Positions 35,287 to 41,892 of a stretch of 64,000 bases of DNA are shown here, piece by piece. Under the pieces are notes generated by a model. The model searched no databases. It saw nothing but the letters and a program-made list of their open reading frames with translations, and had not been told where the DNA came from. Both the position numbers and the translations under genes were made by a program. How positions within the stretch are numbered: the stretch's first letter is position 1; the number at the start of each line of letters is the position of its first letter. The stretch is from UBA7703 sp963667195 (lineage in GTDB: Bacteria > Bacillota > Clostridia > Christensenellales > CAG-138): the NCBI GenBank assembly GCA_963667195.1, contig OY762962.1:1984001-2048000 (forward strand), read 5' to 3'.

Positions 35287-37081
35287 GATTCTCCTCATCG
35301 ATACAGCAGTGCGTGAGCGCAAGAAAACAATCGTTGCGGGAGAAAAAGAGCGGGAACGAAGGCAAAAACTCTCTAATGGCGAGACTAAAGCGTAGCATCG
35401 GAGGCAGATCGACACGCCAGCTTGCGTCGATTTCGCCCGCGAAGAGCGTCTCCGGTGCGCCGTCGAAGGCAATGCTGCCGCCAGAGAGCAACAGCACGCG
35501 ATCCGCATACTGGCAGACCAGCCCCATGTCGTGCGTGACGGTGACGATGGTGACGCCATCCCTTTGCAGCGACTCCAACAGCGAGAGCAACTCTTTCGCG
35601 GTTTCGCTGTCCTGACCGTAGGTCGGTTCGTCAAAGAACAGCACGCGCTGCCCGGTCAGCAGCATGCAGGCGACACTGAGACGCCGCTTCTCACCCTGAC
35701 TCAGCAGAAACGGGCTGCGCTCGCGGTATTGCTCTAGATGAAACTGCTGCAAAAGCCGCGTGACTTGTTCGTTTTTTTCTTCCTGCGAAAGCCGACATTG
35801 GCGAAGGCTGAAGAGCAGCTCGTCCTCGACGCGGTTGGTGACAAACTGCCACTCAGGGTTTTGAAAAAGCAGACCCATACGCTGATAGAGCATATGCCGC
35901 GGAAGTTCCGATAAAGGCGTACCATCGAGTCGGATCTCGCCGGCGTAGCCGGCAAGGACGCGAAAGAGGATCTGCAGCAGCGTGGTCTTTCCCGCGCCGT
36001 TTGCGCCCGCGATTGCGACCCACTCGTCCTCGTGAACCGAGAAGTTCACGCCGGACAGTATCTGCGCGGGAGGGCTGACATCGTCGCGCCGCTTGGGATA
36101 GCGAAAGGATAACGCGCGTGCTTCCATGACCAGCGCGTTCTTCTCCCGTGGATGCTCCTTCGCGGCTGTGTACGATGGGTCGCAGAGCGAGGCGATCAAC
36201 GCCGCGATCTCCCGATATGGTATTTCGAAGTGACTTTTTTGGGAGACGCCAAGCCGTTCACGGCAAAAATGCGCTTTCGTTTCGTTCGGGTTAGTGTGCA
36301 GCCAATTGCGCAGCAGCATCAGCGGCTCCGGCAGGCTGACGGGGAAAAGCGCATAAGCCTCGTCAAACGTGAGCTTGGTAAAGACTTCGTGTGCGGATGC
36401 GTTCAGCGCAACGCGGCCTTCCCGCGTGAGCACGGCAACGTGCCCGATATACGGCAGAACCTCGTCGAGATTGTGCTCCACAAGCAGGATCGTCTTGTTC
36501 TCCTGCTCAACCAGCGCTTGGAGCAGCGTTATGATTTCCTGCCTGCTTGCCGCGTCCAGAAGCGCGCTTGGCTCGTCCAGGAGTAGGAGCTCCGCGTCCA
36601 TGACCAACGCGCTCGCGATGGCAAGCTTCTGTTTCTGTCCGCCGGAAAGCGTGGATACGGCGCGCTTTCGAAACCCCTCCAAGCCGACAAGCGTCAGTGC
36701 GCGGTCAATCCGCTCGTCCATCTCAGACGGGGGAACGCAGAGGTTTTCCATGCCGAATGCCAGCTCATCCTCCACGTAAAACGCGCAGAACTGCGTGTCG
36801 GGGTCCTGAAACACGAGCCCGATGCGTTGCGCCAGCTCGCGCGGCTCCTTGCGGATGATCGACTCGCCTTCCAGCAGGATTTTGCCGGAAAGCTCTCCCG
36901 AAAGACTGTTTGGAATCAACCCGTCGATGAGGTATAAAAGAGAACTCTTGCCCGAGCCGCTTGGCCCGAGCAAGAGATTGATGGTGTTCTTTTGAAAATG
37001 ACAGGACAGCCCGTCCCACACGGCGATTGATTCTTCGTGATAGGTAAAGCGGATGTCGCGTAGCTCCAGATATTGCGCCAT
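35273..37081 (-). CDS. ECF transporter fused double ATPase (YkoD-like)
   Basis: 602 residues with two complete ABC domains in one chain. Domain 1: Walker A GPSGSGKSS (about residue 40), signature LSGGQKQ, Walker B LLLLDEP, H-loop VEHNL. Domain 2 from about residue 320: GANGAGKTT, signature LLSQGEKRR, VLFFDEP, H-loop THDM. The signature of domain 2 is LSQGE, typical of ECF A subunits. The C-terminal 40 residues (to EENHATC) are a Cys/Phe-rich tail outside the domain. Fusion of both ATPases is characteristic of YkoD/CbiO-duplicated systems. Confidence 0.9.
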   Translation of the reverse strand: MAQYLELRDIRFTYHEESIAVWDGLSCHFQKNTINLLLGPSGSGKSSLLYLIDGLIPNSLSGELSGKILLEGESIIRKEPRELAQRIGLVFQDPDTQFCAFYVEDELAFGMENLCVPPSEMDERIDRALTLVGLEGFRKRAVSTLSGGQKQKLAIASALVMDAELLLLDEPSALLDAASRQEIITLLQALVEQENKTILLVEHNLDEVLPYIGHVAVLTREGRVALNASAHEVFTKLTFDEAYALFPVSLPEPLMLLRNWLHTNPNETKAHFCRERLGVSQKSHFEIPYREIAALIASLCDPSYTAAKEHPREKNALVMEARALSFRYPKRRDDVSPPAQILSGVNFSVHEDEWVAIAGANGAGKTTLLQILFRVLAGYAGEIRLDGTPLSELPRHMLYQRMGLLFQNPEWQFVTNRVEDELLFSLRQCRLSQEEKNEQVTRLLQQFHLEQYRERSPFLLSQGEKRRLSVACMLLTGQRVLFFDEPTYGQDSETAKELLSLLESLQRDGVTIVTVTHDMGLVCQYADRVLLLSGGSIAFDGAPETLFAGEIDASWRVDLPPMLRFSLAIREFLPSFPLFFSRNDCFLALTHCCIDEENHATC

Positions 37082-37089
37082 GACAGGTT

Positions 37090-37647
37090 TTATGCTTCGA
37101 GGGGCTTGAAGTTTTTCATGACGCCGGCTTTCGCAAGACCCGCGCGAATGACCTTGACCAGCAGGACGCCGATGACTGCCGCGCTGACAAAGCGGACCGC
37201 AAGCATCGCGACGATGGTCCAGACGGGCAGCGCCGAATAACCGAAGACGAAATAGTCCCGAACGAAAACGAACACCGCGGCAGCGATTCCGCTGAGCACG
37301 AGGCAGAGTAAGTTCGGCTTGTATTTGAAAAGTGCGTAGACGAGTTCAACGCCCGCGGCCTGCAGCACACCCGCGAGAACAACCTGAATGCCGTAAGCGC
37401 TGCCAAGCAGGATATTGATGGCTGCGGTCACGAGCGCGCCGAAAAGAGCAAAACCGGGTTTGCGGACGATGAACATCGGCAGCGCGGCGGAGAGCAGATA
37501 GATGCCGAACGTCAGCTCCATAAAGACCGGGCCGAGAACAGCGGAAAGAGGCATGTAGGCATAATCCATGAGTGTGTAGATGACGCCGATGACGGCTGCG
37601 ATGATCGCGACAATGACGACCTCGCGGGTTTTCCATTTGTTATTCAT
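37090..37647 (-). CDS. ECF transporter S component, YkoE family
   Basis: 185 residues with five or six membrane segments and a positively charged C-terminus. The pattern KTREVVIVAIIAAVIGVIYTL, GPVFMELTFGIYLL, MFIVRKPGFALFGAL and FVFVRDYFVFGYSALP resembles B. subtilis YkoE. YkoE is the substrate-binding subunit of a transporter for the thiamine precursor hydroxymethylpyrimidine or related compounds. Unlike most ykoEDC loci, I see no TPP riboswitch in the 60-nt leader. It is the first gene of the operon, 8 nt before the fused ATPase, with a strong GGGAGGA ribosome binding site. Confidence 0.85.
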   Translation of the reverse strand: MNNKWKTREVVIVAIIAAVIGVIYTLMDYAYMPLSAVLGPVFMELTFGIYLLSAALPMFIVRKPGFALFGALVTAAINILLGSAYGIQVVLAGVLQAAGVELVYALFKYKPNLLCLVLSGIAAAVFVFVRDYFVFGYSALPVWTIVAMLAVRFVSAAVIGVLLVKVIRAGLAKAGVMKNFKPLEA

Positions 37648-37676
37648 TGAATCCTCCCAAACGTTATCTTCAGTTG

Positions 37677-37705
37677 AGTATAACGAAAACCAAAAGGTTC
37701 GTCAA
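37677..37705 (-). promoter_or_regulatory. Promoter of the YkoEDC-like operon
   Basis: On the minus strand TTGACG (37700-37705) is followed after exactly 17 nt by TATACT (37677-37682), close to the sigma-70 consensus. The spacer contains AACCTTTTGGTT, a 4-4-4 inverted repeat that could be an operator. The ykoE-like start is 30 nt downstream of the -10. Confidence 0.75.
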
Positions 37706-37813
37706 TAAGCCTTTTTATTTTTGAGCATGATTTATTCAAGAAAAGGTTCGATTCTATTATGAAGAGTGCCGCTAATCGATTTGTGGCACAAGACATCGGC
37801 GCAACTAGCAAGA

Positions 37814-37841
37814 AGACCTGCCGGATTGAACCGGCAGGTCT
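37814..37841 (-). terminator. Hairpin downstream of hgcB
   Basis: AGACCTGCCGG (37814-37824) pairs perfectly with CCGGCAGGTCT (37831-37841) around a 6-nt loop. On the minus strand it follows hgcB by 67 nt and is trailed by a weak TCTTGC tract; on the plus strand the trailing tract is more T-rich. It is the likely end of the marR-hgcAB transcript, but the orientation of best termination is ambiguous. Confidence 0.5.
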
Positions 37842-37908
37842 TTATGTTTGTCTGATTTTTTCGTCAAATCGGTTTGATCGTCGGACACAAACCTACGTTA
37901 GAAACGAT

Positions 37909-38172
37909 TCAGCCGCAGGTGGGTTCGGTTCCGGTGAAGAACCCGATGATGACCGCGGCGGCACAGCCAACGCCTTCTTCCACCGTGATGGCGGAAAACG
38001 CGCAGTTCTTTGCGCATGCGCCGCATTCCATGCAGGCGTCGCGGTCGAATATGGCGACTTTGCTGCCCTCTTTTTGGAACACACGGTGCGGGCAAACTGC
38101 AAGGCACATGCCGCAGCCGGTGCATTTTGACGCGTCGAGCTGAAGCGTTGTAACATCCTTCAGGTATTTCAT
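37909..38172 (-). CDS. hgcB: Mercury methylation ferredoxin HgcB
   Basis: 87 residues with two 4Fe-4S motifs: Cys17-x2-Cys20-x2-Cys23-x3-Cys27-Pro and Cys47-x2-Cys50-x2-Cys53-x3-Cys57. The second reads CMECGAC, the form typical of HgcB. Two further Cys, Cys70 and C-terminal Cys86, correspond in position to the conserved extra cysteine and C-terminal cysteine(s) of HgcB that are thought to bind Hg or transfer it. Role: reduces the HgcA corrinoid to Co(I) so that it can be methylated again. The ATG overlaps the hgcA stop by 4 nt, the usual hgcAB coupling. A longer open frame continues upstream of the ATG but lies in the wrong frame of hgcA. Confidence 0.92.
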   Translation of the reverse strand: MKYLKDVTTLQLDASKCTGCGMCLAVCPHRVFQKEGSKVAIFDRDACMECGACAKNCAFSAITVEEGVGCAAAVIIGFFTGTEPTCG

Positions 38173-39377
38173 AGTGCTGCACCTCCAAACAAGATCGAAA
38201 AATCGCTGGCGAGCAGCAGCAGAACCGCGCCGACAGCGGCAAACAGCATGATCGGAATCGCGACCATCATCTCTTGATCGACACCGGAAAGCGAGGTGTA
38301 GGTCGAGCTTCCGGTGAAGTTTAAGGTGAGGAAGCCGGAAAGTGCTGGAAGTAGCAGCAGATAGGCCGCGGCTTTGAGCCACCCGAACGCGGGCGTGTCC
38401 GGGATTCCGTTCATCAGCAGAAAACCAATTGCCCACAGCAGCCCAAGTAAGCCGCCTTTGAGCGAAAACGCGCGTCCGGGAAGCCAAGGCAGCAGTATCG
38501 GCGCCGCAACCGCACCGGCAAACACCGCGCCAAGGATGCCGTACAGATCGACCCAACCGTAATGCCCGAACCCGATTGCGTTGAGGAGAAACAGTACGCC
38601 AAACGCAATCAGCAGCGGGACCGCCGCGCCGACGAGTTCCATCGGCGTCAGCACCGCGCGCGCACCGATTGGGAATGTGACCGTTCGCATTTCCTCGGTG
38701 ACCTGCATACCGTTTGCGAAATATTGCGGGATGTCTTTTGCGCGTATCGGGCCGTAGGTAACGCGGAACCCGCTCGCTTTGAGCACCTCGTGCGCCGCGA
38801 CCCCGACCGCGCCGAGCTGGGGGAGAATCACCGTGCGGTGCGAGACCACTTGTGATAACTTGACCGCGACAATTCGACGGACGACCTCGTCCGTTCCAAA
38901 CGTGCCCTTGCCGGCGGCGCACCATACGTTGATGCCGTCGGTATCCAGTACAACGATCCAAAGGTTCATTCCACCGAGCTGCTCGCGCAGGCGGTCGAAC
39001 GTCATCTTGTAATTGGAGGTGACGAGTACCCGGGAATCCGCGTCAGGCGTGCCAACCGCGTAGAGTCCGGGCTCGACCTTGTAGTTCATGCGCCCGATCG
39101 ACCAGCGGCATTTCCACGAACCCAGCGTATCGCGAAAGGAGAGCTTGGTTGCGACCTGCGGAACGTCGCCGACAGGCGTGGATACTCTGCCGATGATCCA
39201 CGGCTGTTCAAAGAGGGTTTCATCCATGATCGGCTCCGTATTCGGCGATTCAACTGCGGTCTGCCCGCCACAGCAGGCGGAGGACTGAGCCGCAGATGAT
39301 TGTGCGCCTCCGCAGCAACTGCTTTGTTTTGCACGGCGGACAGTGACTTTACTACCGCCGCAACAGGTGTTTGCCAT
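38169..39377 (-). CDS. hgcA: Mercury methyltransferase corrinoid protein HgcA
   Basis: 402 residues. The diagnostic cap-helix motif NVWCAAGK is at residues 150-157; Cys153 is the expected lower-axial cobalt ligand. It lies in a corrinoid-binding domain related to the large CFeSP subunit (about 75-235, with VLPQLGAVGVAAHEVLKASGF). Five hydrophobic segments follow from about 245 to the end, matching HgcA's membrane domain. HgcA donates a methyl group from methylcorrinoid to Hg(II), giving methylmercury, with HgcB as reductant. The protein is longer than the best-known HgcA because of an N-terminal tail with three CCGG motifs (Cys5/6, 21/22, 35/36). A GAGGAGG site precedes the ATG. The CFeSP alternative is excluded by the NVWCAAGK motif, membrane domain and hgcB partner. 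Confidence 0.94.
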   Translation of the reverse strand: MANTCCGGSKVTVRRAKQSSCCGGAQSSAAQSSACCGGQTAVESPNTEPIMDETLFEQPWIIGRVSTPVGDVPQVATKLSFRDTLGSWKCRWSIGRMNYKVEPGLYAVGTPDADSRVLVTSNYKMTFDRLREQLGGMNLWIVVLDTDGINVWCAAGKGTFGTDEVVRRIVAVKLSQVVSHRTVILPQLGAVGVAAHEVLKASGFRVTYGPIRAKDIPQYFANGMQVTEEMRTVTFPIGARAVLTPMELVGAAVPLLIAFGVLFLLNAIGFGHYGWVDLYGILGAVFAGAVAAPILLPWLPGRAFSLKGGLLGLLWAIGFLLMNGIPDTPAFGWLKAAAYLLLLPALSGFLTLNFTGSSTYTSLSGVDQEMMVAIPIMLFAAVGAVLLLLASDFSILFGGAAL

Positions 39378-39443
39378 AAATCAACTACCTCCTCATGATG
39401 CTGCCTAGCAGCAAATGGAACGATTCCGAAACATAGTTTCTCA

Positions 39444-39887
39444 TTATGTGCAGCAGTCGCTGTCCGCGATCGCTTTTAGTAGGATTTGCAGGCTTTCGAG
39501 AACCTGCGCGCGGCTTTCGCACGGGATTGCGTCGTAGATCTTCATGAAATACTCGCCCATTCCGGACTCGATGCCGTGAAACTGCTCCAACCCTTCCTGT
39601 GTCAGTTGAATCGTAATGTACCTTCGGTCGTTTGGATCGAGTTGGCGCTCCACCATGCCGTTGTTGACCAGATTGTTGACGGTTCTGCTCATTGTGCTGT
39701 TGTCCAGATTGAGCAACGTTGCCAAATCGATCAGAGAAATACGTTTCGCGCGCCCGATTTCGATGAGCGCATGGCACTGCGCCATGGAGATTCCGCAGCA
39801 GGCCATTTCGCCGTCTTCTAAAACACCGAGCTTTCGCTCAAGCAGGCGGATCAACTCCCGCAATTGTTGACTTTCCGGTTCGTTCAA
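39444..39887 (-). CDS. MarR-family regulator with cysteine clusters, upstream of hgcAB
   Basis: 147 residues, TTG start with GAGGTG seven nt upstream. It has a MarR winged helix with LIDLATLLNLDNSTMSRTVNNLVNNGMV (recognition helix about 60-75) and the wing LDPNDRRYITIQLT. Unusual cysteines: Cys30, Cys31 and Cys38 in MACCGISMAQCH, Cys near 121, and a C-terminal Cys145-Cys146 pair. These suggest a thiol-based metal or metalloid sensor; I recall similar Cys-rich MarR proteins beside arsenic genes. It lies 66 nt upstream of hgcA in the same direction and is probably the operon's own repressor, acting at the palindrome in its promoter. Confidence 0.87.
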   Translation of the reverse strand: MNEPESQQLRELIRLLERKLGVLEDGEMACCGISMAQCHALIEIGRAKRISLIDLATLLNLDNSTMSRTVNNLVNNGMVERQLDPNDRRYITIQLTQEGLEQFHGIESGMGEYFMKIYDAIPCESRAQVLESLQILLKAIADSDCCT

Positions 39888-39911
39888 GAATACTCACCTC
39901 GCATTACAATG

Positions 39912-39943
39912 ACTGTAACACAAAATAGTTGCAAAATGCAACT
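39912..39943 (-). promoter_or_regulatory. Promoter and 17-bp palindromic operator of marR-hgcAB
   Basis: The plus strand reads AGTTGCAAAATGCAACT (39927-39943), a perfect 7-3-7 inverted repeat of MarR-operator size. On the minus strand it overlaps a promoter with -35 TTGCAT (39936-39941), an 18-nt spacer and -10 TACAGT (39912-39917). Binding there would block RNA polymerase. This is the only palindrome of this quality in the leader of the operon. Confidence 0.72.
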
Positions 39944-40045
39944 AATAAATGTAAAAGTCTTAATCGAGCATCCCGGCTGGCAGCAAATAAGCAGCAGCCA
40001 GTAGATTTTTGCCTGTTCCTGATTCAAAAAATAATCTTCAAGCAA

Positions 40046-40071
40046 CGCAAAAACCGCCCGAAATGGGCGGT
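40046..40071 (-). terminator. Terminator downstream of the small membrane protein gene
   Basis: ACCGCCC (40053-40059) and GGGCGGT (40065-40071) form a 7-bp stem with a 5-nt loop. On the minus strand it is followed by a run of T, so it serves the gene at 40157-40348. Confidence 0.7.
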
Positions 40072-40156
40072 CTCTTGTTCGTTGGAGAATGTCCACACCA
40101 AAATTCAGGAGGAGACTATTCGAGCCGCTGCGCATGCCTTATCAAAAAGCGAACTT

Positions 40157-40348
40157 CTATATGATTCCGAATTTGTTGAGAGCAGCCCAGATGTTGATCA
40201 GCAATGGCACTAAGGTAACCAGGATGATGCTGATCACGAGAGGAATTGTGATTGCCGTTTTGCGTTTTGCTATTACGAAGAAAACCACTGCATCGGTTAT
40301 TGCAACAATAAGCACGGTTCTGATGATCAGTGATGCCAACAACGTCAT
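40157..40348 (-). CDS. Small two-helix membrane protein, function unknown
   Basis: 63 residues, almost entirely hydrophobic: segment 1 about 3-25 (LLASLIIRTVLIVAITDAVVFF), a short basic turn AKRKTA, segment 2 about 33-56 (ITIPLVISIILVTLVPLLINIW). A purine-rich stretch (AGAAAGAAG) lies 8 nt upstream of the ATG, and a terminator follows about 85 nt downstream. These support it as a real gene. I do not recognise a family. Confidence 0.5.
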   Translation of the reverse strand: MTLLASLIIRTVLIVAITDAVVFFVIAKRKTAITIPLVISIILVTLVPLLINIWAALNKFGII

Positions 40349-40746
40349 AACGTCATCTTCTTTCTTCTATAGTTGCAACATCGATACGCGAAATACAGCA
40401 CTATCATACAGCGCTGCTGAACAAAGTATCAACTCAAATATCGGGTAACAGATAATAGAATGTCCGCAAGCGCTCTGTTTGGGCTTTTTGGGGTTACCGG
40501 GGATGGAATTCGCGACTCAAGTTAGATACGTCATGCCGCGCAAACTCTCTTTTTCCGCCGCGATTCGTTGTCGGCCACGGCCTTAGGTCCATCTGAATTT
40601 CGAACGAAATAAACATCAGTTAGTAGGTTTCATTTTTTCACTAACAATTTGACTCAAGCTCTACAGACAATAACCTAAGATCTATGGTTCAATTGGGCGC
40701 TGACAAGCAAAAAAGCAAACAGAATTGTGCCTGAATAGTATTGAGT
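40349..40746. other. Gene-poor 398-bp stretch
   Basis: No plausible coding sequence. A short run at about 40492-40515 (GGTTACCGGGGATGGAATT) resembles, with several mismatches, the 3' end of the tRNA-fMet fragment at 41633, and may be an older decayed attachment site. The first copy of a 22-bp motif lies at 40609-40630. Confidence 0.4.
40609..40630 (+). repeat. 22-bp dispersed motif, copy A
   Basis: ATAAACATCAG followed by TTAGTAGGTTT. It differs from copy B (41540) at one position. Confidence 0.6.
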
Positions 40747-41235
40747 TCAAGTATTCAATACCTTCGTTTTATATGCATCTGGGCTGATCTCTACATTAGG
40801 GCCGCATACGACTTCTTCAAGCTGATCGCAACCGCCGAAAACCCAAGCATGTATTTTCTTCATTCCCGAACCGCAAACAACTCGTTTCAGGTTCTTGCAA
40901 TCTTTGAAAGCAAAGGGTGGAAGACAAGCCAACTTGTCCGGCAGTACGATTTCTTCAAATCCGCTGCGGCAAAAGGTATAACCCCACAAACTCGTTAGAC
41001 TGGAAGGAAGCTCAATGTGGCGGAGGTTTTCGCATCCGTCAAACAGGAACTCGCCTAAATCGGTAACGGTATCTGGTATGTGGATAGAAGTAATTTCCTT
41101 GTGCCTGGCAAACAGTCTATCAAATAGAACCGTTACATTTTGGCTATCCGGGATCACGACCTCAGCCTCATCCCCTCGATATCTCATGACACAATAGGTG
41201 CAGTCCTCAATCTGGCTGTATATAAAATCTTGCAT
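40747..41235 (-). CDS. BspA-type leucine-rich repeat protein (LRR_5)
   Basis: 162 residues from ATG 41235, preferred because AAGGGG lies 8 nt upstream and the sequence MQDFIYSQIEDCTYCVMRY is the usual opening of such proteins. An in-frame ATG at 41331 would add 32 residues without a ribosome binding site. Repeats of the LRR_5 type follow: ITSIHIPDTVTDLGEFLFDGC, LRHIELPSSLTSLWGYTFC, FEEIVLPDKLACLPPFAFKDC and LKRVVCGSGMKKIHAWVFGGC. No signal peptide is seen, so its location and partners are unknown. Such genes are common in accessory regions of gut Firmicutes. Confidence 0.75.
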   Translation of the reverse strand: MQDFIYSQIEDCTYCVMRYRGDEAEVVIPDSQNVTVLFDRLFARHKEITSIHIPDTVTDLGEFLFDGCENLRHIELPSSLTSLWGYTFCRSGFEEIVLPDKLACLPPFAFKDCKNLKRVVCGSGMKKIHAWVFGGCDQLEEVVCGPNVEISPDAYKTKVLNT

Positions 41236-41539
41236 TCGCTTAACCCCTTGATTTTCAATGATCGGCTCAATTGGTTCTTCATACGAAATCAGCAGACAGT
41301 CGATCTTATCTGATTCTAGTATCGGGCCCATCGCTGCGTCAACACTTGCGTTTCGAACATTTGCCGGTTATCATTCGTAAATACTCAAAAATCGAATGAT
41401 AAGTTTCTATTAGTAAATAACATGCTATTTCAAGATTACGATTGCGATCAAAAGCTACCTGAATTACATACTCACACATGAGGTGAGAGCTATGATTATC
41501 TCAGACGATCATTCATCATCGATCATCCCGAAACAACCT

Positions 41540-41561
41540 ATAAACATCAGATAGTAGGTTT
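41540..41561 (+). repeat. 22-bp dispersed motif, copy B
   Basis: ATAAACATCAG followed by ATAGTAGGTTT. Sequence similarity to copy A continues weakly downstream (a CAATTTGACTCAA-like block in A, AAATTTGACCCTCAA in B), suggesting a longer duplicated element. It lies 72 nt before the tRNA fragment. Confidence 0.6.
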
Positions 41562-41601
41562 TGACCTATTTTCGTGCCGAAATTTGACCCTCAAACAACG
41601 T

Positions 41602-41629
41602 AAAAACCGCCCAAACTGGGCGGTTTTTT
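41602..41629. terminator. Bidirectional terminator beside the tRNA fragment
   Basis: ACCGCCC (41606-41612) and GGGCGGT (41618-41624) with a 5-nt loop, flanked by A5 and T6 tracts, so it can terminate on either strand. It lies just downstream of the tRNA 3' end on the minus strand, where a tRNA terminator would be expected. Confidence 0.75.
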
Positions 41630-41632
41630 AAT

Positions 41633-41678
41633 TGGTTGCGGGGGATGGACTTGAACCAACGACCTCCGGGTTATGAGC
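41633..41678 (-). pseudogene. 3' half of initiator tRNA-fMet (attachment-site scar)
   Basis: Minus strand, 5' to 3': GCTCATAACCCGG covers the CAU anticodon loop and 3' anticodon strand; GTTGGTTCAAGTCCATC forms a T-arm with one mismatch; CCCCGCA-A-CCA is the acceptor strand with encoded CCA. This matches the 3' half of bacterial initiator tRNA. The 5' half is absent: upstream of the anticodon loop the sequence is unrelated and does not pair with the anticodon stem. It is therefore not a functional tRNA. Identity from the anticodon loop to the 3' end is the typical extent of a tyrosine-integrase attachment site, so this is probably a duplicated att site. Confidence 0.75.
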
Positions 41679-41892
41679 GCGTACTTGTGCGAAGTATCGT
41701 TATGGATATACGACGATAATTGAAGATAATCACCGATCTTAGCGGATAATTCAAAATGTATTTTTGACGATTGTGAACGATTATAAGCCATTATTGATGG
41801 CGATAAACATCAAATAAACATCAGATTATAGGTTTAATAATCTCTAATCTGGTGACCACACATGTTCAAGCTCGGCATTTTGAGCGAATTGA
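41679..41892. other. Non-coding stretch upstream of the tRNA fragment, with motif copy C
   Basis: AT-rich, no coding potential. A third copy of the dispersed motif is at 41814-41835 (ATAAACATCAGATTATAGGTTT, two mismatches to copy B). Several GAT/ATAATTGAAGATAATC-type words recur, but no clear hairpin. It borders the end of the FGGY kinase gene. Confidence 0.45.

Noticed and set aside
37648..37760. TPP riboswitch upstream of the ykoE-like gene
   Set aside because: No CUGAGA or ACCUG-type core elements are seen, and the promoter lies only 30 nt before the start codon.
38173..38961. Upstream extension of the hgcB frame
   Set aside because: It runs antisense-free but out of frame through hgcA and gives an Arg-rich non-protein; the ATG at 38172 gives a standard-length HgcB with coupled start.
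38169..39377. HgcA being a CFeSP subunit of the acetyl-CoA pathway
   Set aside because: The NVWCAAGK motif with Cys, the C-terminal membrane domain and the adjacent HgcB-type ferredoxin are specific to HgcA, and no other acetyl-CoA pathway genes are nearby.
41633..41700. A complete tRNA-Met gene
   Set aside because: Only the 3' half from the anticodon loop is present; the upstream sequence cannot form the anticodon stem, D-arm or acceptor stem.
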